The notes below the pieces were generated by a model. That model was not told the origin of the DNA, ran no database searches, and was given only the letters and a program-made list of their open reading frames with translations. Below, one piece after another: positions 60,928-64,000 of a stretch of 64,000 bases of DNA. How positions within the stretch are numbered: position 1 is the first letter of the stretch; every line of letters begins with the position of its first letter. The position numbers and the translations under genes are program-made. The stretch is from Flammeovirga sp. SJP92 (lineage in GTDB: Bacteria; Bacteroidota; Bacteroidia; Cytophagales; Flammeovirgaceae): assembly GCF_001583495.1 (NCBI RefSeq), contig NZ_LQAQ01000037.1, forward strand, positions 35,775 through 99,774. The letters run 5' to 3'.

Positions 60928-63501
60928 TTAATTGACAGTGGAATCGGTTTTACCCTCACTGATATTAATGATCACTTCATTCGATCCTAATTTCTTATTT
61001 TTAGAATAGGCTGTCACTTTTACTTTACTCGGTTGGTCAGTGGCTTGAAGCATCATCAGACACTTTCCATTGACAGTCTCTACTGTATGGCTTTTATAAT
61101 TGATAATCTTTCGGGTATCACCGGCATCTGTCCCCAAAAATCGGTGAAGGCCTTCTATCTCAAATGTAACTTCTTCTTCCGTATATTTCACCTCTTTTCC
61201 TTTTTTATCTACCAATTGTGCTACTAATTTAACAACATCTGTATCATTTGATGTCATCGCACTTCTATCCGATGTTAGTTGGATACTCACCGGAGTGTCT
61301 GCTGTTTGGAGTGAAGTTGAAATCTGAGCTCCGTTTCTTTTTCCTTTAGCCACTAACTTTCCTTTTTTGAAATCTACAGCCCATTTATACGTATAGTCCT
61401 CTTGATCTTTGAGGTGTTGAGTACCAAGAGATTTCCCATTTTGGAATAGTTCCACTTCCTCACAATTAGAATACACTTCTACAATTGTTTTCTCTCCATT
61501 TTCATAATTCCAATGGGCATTCACTTCTTGCCATTCCCTTGGAGCCAATTCCCAGTACCCTTTTTTCTTCTCTACCACTGCTCCATTTTCATCTTTTTTA
61601 TAAATAGATTTTGAGGCAGATTGTGAGTATATACTGATCACAGGAATATCATCTCTCCATAAGGCTTTGAACATATCAAACGAACCTCTCGGAAAGCCTG
61701 CTGTATCTAAAAGGCCATGCGGTGTTGCTTTCAGTGGCCATTCACGGTTTCTTTTTTCACCTAAATAATCAATTCCAGTCCAGAGAAAAATACCTGCAAT
61801 ATATTCTCTTTCCACTGCCGCTTTCCACTCGTACCATCTTGGTACGTTTTCGGTTCCCATCATGATTTTATTCGGATACGTTTCCTTGAAGTAATCGTAT
61901 TTATGCGGTTTATAGCTGAATCCTACTACGTCTAACACATCTGTATAGCCCGTTTCAAAACTTGAAGTTGGTAAAATACAATTGGCCGTAACGTACCTTG
62001 TCGTATCCAATTCTTTGGTCCAATCCGCCAGCTTTTTCGCCGTTGCTCCAATATTATAAGTTTGTTTCGGAAAAGCTTCCCAGAAAGCTCTTACTTCTTC
62101 AGGAGTGTGAGGAGGAATTTCAGTTCTCCACAGGGTCCAATCAATTTTATCGTCTTTGTTAGTTTCTTTAAAAATACCCGTTGCTCCTCTGTTGCCTGGA
62201 TATGTCCATTCTATTTCATTCCCAATACTCCATTGGAAAATACTTGGATGGTTTCTACTTGACAGCATAGTGTTTTTAAGATCTGTTTCAGCCCATTTTT
62301 GAAAGTGCTCTGAGTGTCCTCTTGTAATGTAATCCACTTCCTTATCATGCATATTATAACGCTTGTCTTTGGGAAGGTCCCATTCATCATAAAATTCATT
62401 TTGCACCAAAAATCCCATCTCGTCACATAGATCTAGAAATTCATCAGAAGCTGGATTATGAGACATTCTAATGGCATTACATCCTCCCTCTTTTAAAAGT
62501 GTTAGCTTTTGACGCCATACATCTTTGGGTACGGCTGTCCCTACTAAACCCGCATCATGATGAAGGCAAACACCTTTGATTTTCACATTTTTATCATTGA
62601 GAAAAAATCCTTTATCCTTATCAAAATAGAGTTTTCGAATACCGAAAGGTATCTGTTCTGTTTGTACTTTTTTCTCTTTTTGAATTAAAGAAATTTTGGC
62701 TTGATATAAATTAGGGGCCTCAACATCCCACAGCTTTGGGTTTTCTATATCAAATGCAAGTTGATAGGTATCCTTTGCGTCTGCTTTTAGTTGAAAGTTC
62801 TTTGTTTTTTGATAGACTTCCTTTCCTTCTTGATCTACAATTGAAAGCTGAATTTTAGTTTCAGCATTACTTGATGTTGTATTGAAAAGCTCTACTTTCA
62901 CATCAACAGTCGCTTTCTCTTTTGAGACAAAAGGAGTAGTAATAAACGTTCCCCAAACAGGAATTAATACATCTTCTGTTACTACCAAATGTACATTTCT
63001 ATAAATCCCCGAACCGGTATACCAACGCGAATCTGCATATCGGCTGTGATCCACTCTTACCATCAACCGGTTCTTCGTTCCATCTTTATGGAGGTAGTTG
63101 GTCAAATCAAAATGAATAGGAGCATAACCATAAGGATGCTCTCCGACTTTCATGCCATTGAGCCAAAATTCAGCATTATTATATACCCCATCAAAGACTA
63201 CAAAACACTTTTGGTTCTCTACAATTGGCGTTTTAAATTCCTTACTGTACCATCCTATCCCACCAGGAGAAAAAGCTGTACAGCCTTCCAAATCTTTTGA
63301 AAAATCAGCCTCAATGGTCCAATCATGAGGCAAATTCAGTTTTCTCCAATGATCAGTGGAATAATTACTTAATGTAAAATGTGCCGAATCTTCCAATTGA
63401 AATGACCAATCAGCATTAAAATTGATCTTGTTTTGCGCCTGCAAAAGCATACCTTGGAAGAGTAATAATGCTAGTAATAGGTTTATCTTTAATACTTTCA
63501 T
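60928..63501 (-). CDS. GH2 beta-galactosidase-like enzyme
   Basis: The 857-residue protein has a signal peptide (INLLLALLLFQGMLLQAQ). It shows the GH2 order: sugar-binding sandwich (NFNADWSFQLED, NLPHDWTIEADFSKD), Ig-like domain (~190-290) and TIM barrel (~295-600). The barrel contains IKGVCLHHDAGLVGTAVP, NAIRMSHNPASDEFLDLCDE, acid/base Glu429 in FQWSIGNEIEW and nucleophile Glu551 in MMGTENVPRWYEW. C-terminal beta domains follow (DUF4982- and Ig-like). The substrate is likely a beta-galactoside from the algal polymer. It is the first gene of the minus-strand galactan locus. Confidence 0.88.
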   Translation of the reverse strand: MKVLKINLLLALLLFQGMLLQAQNKINFNADWSFQLEDSAHFTLSNYSTDHWRKLNLPHDWTIEADFSKDLEGCTAFSPGGIGWYSKEFKTPIVENQKCFVVFDGVYNNAEFWLNGMKVGEHPYGYAPIHFDLTNYLHKDGTKNRLMVRVDHSRYADSRWYTGSGIYRNVHLVVTEDVLIPVWGTFITTPFVSKEKATVDVKVELFNTTSSNAETKIQLSIVDQEGKEVYQKTKNFQLKADAKDTYQLAFDIENPKLWDVEAPNLYQAKISLIQKEKKVQTEQIPFGIRKLYFDKDKGFFLNDKNVKIKGVCLHHDAGLVGTAVPKDVWRQKLTLLKEGGCNAIRMSHNPASDEFLDLCDEMGFLVQNEFYDEWDLPKDKRYNMHDKEVDYITRGHSEHFQKWAETDLKNTMLSSRNHPSIFQWSIGNEIEWTYPGNRGATGIFKETNKDDKIDWTLWRTEIPPHTPEEVRAFWEAFPKQTYNIGATAKKLADWTKELDTTRYVTANCILPTSSFETGYTDVLDVVGFSYKPHKYDYFKETYPNKIMMGTENVPRWYEWKAAVEREYIAGIFLWTGIDYLGEKRNREWPLKATPHGLLDTAGFPRGSFDMFKALWRDDIPVISIYSQSASKSIYKKDENGAVVEKKKGYWELAPREWQEVNAHWNYENGEKTIVEVYSNCEEVELFQNGKSLGTQHLKDQEDYTYKWAVDFKKGKLVAKGKRNGAQISTSLQTADTPVSIQLTSDRSAMTSNDTDVVKLVAQLVDKKGKEVKYTEEEVTFEIEGLHRFLGTDAGDTRKIINYKSHTVETVNGKCLMMLQATDQPSKVKVTAYSKNKKLGSNEVIINISEGKTDSTVN

Positions 63502-63681
63502 ATCATACTGCTTGTTTGAAAATTATTATGGTTTGAAATTGGTGATTTTGTGAAGGTTGGGTGTTGTTTTCAGAAAAGAATTGGTTGCTGAAAGTGCCTT
63601 TTTAAGGTGTCGTAAATCATTACCTACTATCAATTGATCTTCTTTCAAATTTTCCCTCCTTCATTTCTTTTATAGATTGAA

Positions 63682-64000
63682 TACATCGTAAACTAAGTTT
63701 TCATTATTTATAGTGTTTAGAAATCAGGAGATTTCTGATGAACTGAAAAGACACGAATGACGCCAACGCTTAACATTCGCGCCAGTGGGCTTTCTACTAT
63801 TATAGTTTGGTAGTGCTCCCCGGCCTTGAAGGGAAAAGCGTTAAGAATTTCATGAATTGAGCCGTTAAAAATGATTTTCTTGTTTGAGCAAAGCGAGTTT
63901 AAAATCATTGAGGCGAGTGGAATGAAATTTAGCTTTTGACTGCTAAGCCTTGAATTTTTTGCTTCGTTTTTCATCAATGGAAAAATGAAGAAAAGAAGAA
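63682..64000 (+). mobile_element. Family-1 MITE-like element, cut by the window edge
   Basis: From TACATCGTAAACTAAG at 63682 to the window end it matches the element at 46118 with few differences, including the CGAATG/CATTCG hairpin (63754-63779). The right end lies outside the window. A minus-strand frame across 63717-63977 is a by-product of the repeat. Upstream of it, 63502-63681 should hold the GH2 promoter; I saw no motif there. Confidence 0.75.

Noticed and set aside
63717..63977. An 86-codon minus-strand frame.
   Set aside because: It lies wholly inside the family-1 repeat, and the equivalent region of the copy at 46118 does not preserve it as a single frame.

Overview
The window looks like chromosomal DNA of a marine, polysaccharide-degrading Bacteroidota. 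The pointers are type IX secretion (T9SS) C-terminal sorting domains on three proteins, TAnnTTTG-type promoters, AT-rich intergenic DNA without clear Shine-Dalgarno sites, and a gene set for sulfated red-algal galactans. A Flammeovirga-like member of the Cytophagales fits best. That placement is inference from gene content and was not tested by a search.

Layout. 0.2-8.2 kb (minus strand): a conserved envelope protein, a royal-jelly-type lipoprotein, a degenerate DprA-like protein, a GNAT acetyltransferase, a sialate-acetylesterase-like protein with an altered nucleophile motif, and a LytS/LytTR two-component pair. 8.4-14.4 kb (minus): TonB-dependent receptor, beta-helix lipoprotein and PafA-type phosphatase in one transcription unit. 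14.8-18.0 kb (plus): bluB, a SnoaL-like lipoprotein, an alpha/beta hydrolase and a quinone reductase. 18.2-29.9 kb (minus): a sulfatase and a nearly contiguous catabolic cluster, with a divergent LacI regulator at 30.3 kb. The cluster reads as a complete route from L-galactose: mutarotase, 1-dehydrogenase, lactonase, LgoD-like L-galactonate dehydrogenase, UxaB, UxaA, KdgK, Eda and an FucP-type importer, ending in pyruvate and glyceraldehyde-3-phosphate.

31.3-43.1 kb is a patchwork: a 340-bp run of palindromes and 23-bp hairpin repeats, a CHASE3 histidine kinase, a T9SS protein, DinB, DUF4345 and SDR genes, a frameshifted DUF6438 lipoprotein gene, and a membrane protein / trypsin-like protease / M15 endolysin-like trio. 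43.2-55.0 kb carries a SulP transporter, a second GNAT bracketed by repeats, a Crp-like regulator with an MDR oxidoreductase, an 11-residue pentapeptide-repeat membrane protein overlapping a DUF6933-like gene, an orphan HsdR_N nuclease and a T9SS protein.

55.4-63.5 kb (minus) is a galactan-utilisation locus: a GH82 (iota-carrageenase)-like beta-helix protein, a GH16 agarase/porphyranase-like enzyme with a T9SS tail, a sulfatase and a GH2 beta-galactosidase-like enzyme. With the L-galactose cluster and the second sulfatase it suggests use of an agar/porphyran-type polymer, whose L-sugar would enter the LgoD-UxaB-UxaA-KdgK-Eda route.

The intergenic DNA is rich in small repeats. I recognise two MITE-like families (family 1 about 390 bp, termini TACAnTGTAAAC; family 2 about 160 bp, termini AAGTAC....TCAAAA), REP-like palindromes with an ACTnnAGT core, and a hairpin family containing CGCTTAACA. 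I saw no tRNA, rRNA or CRISPR array.
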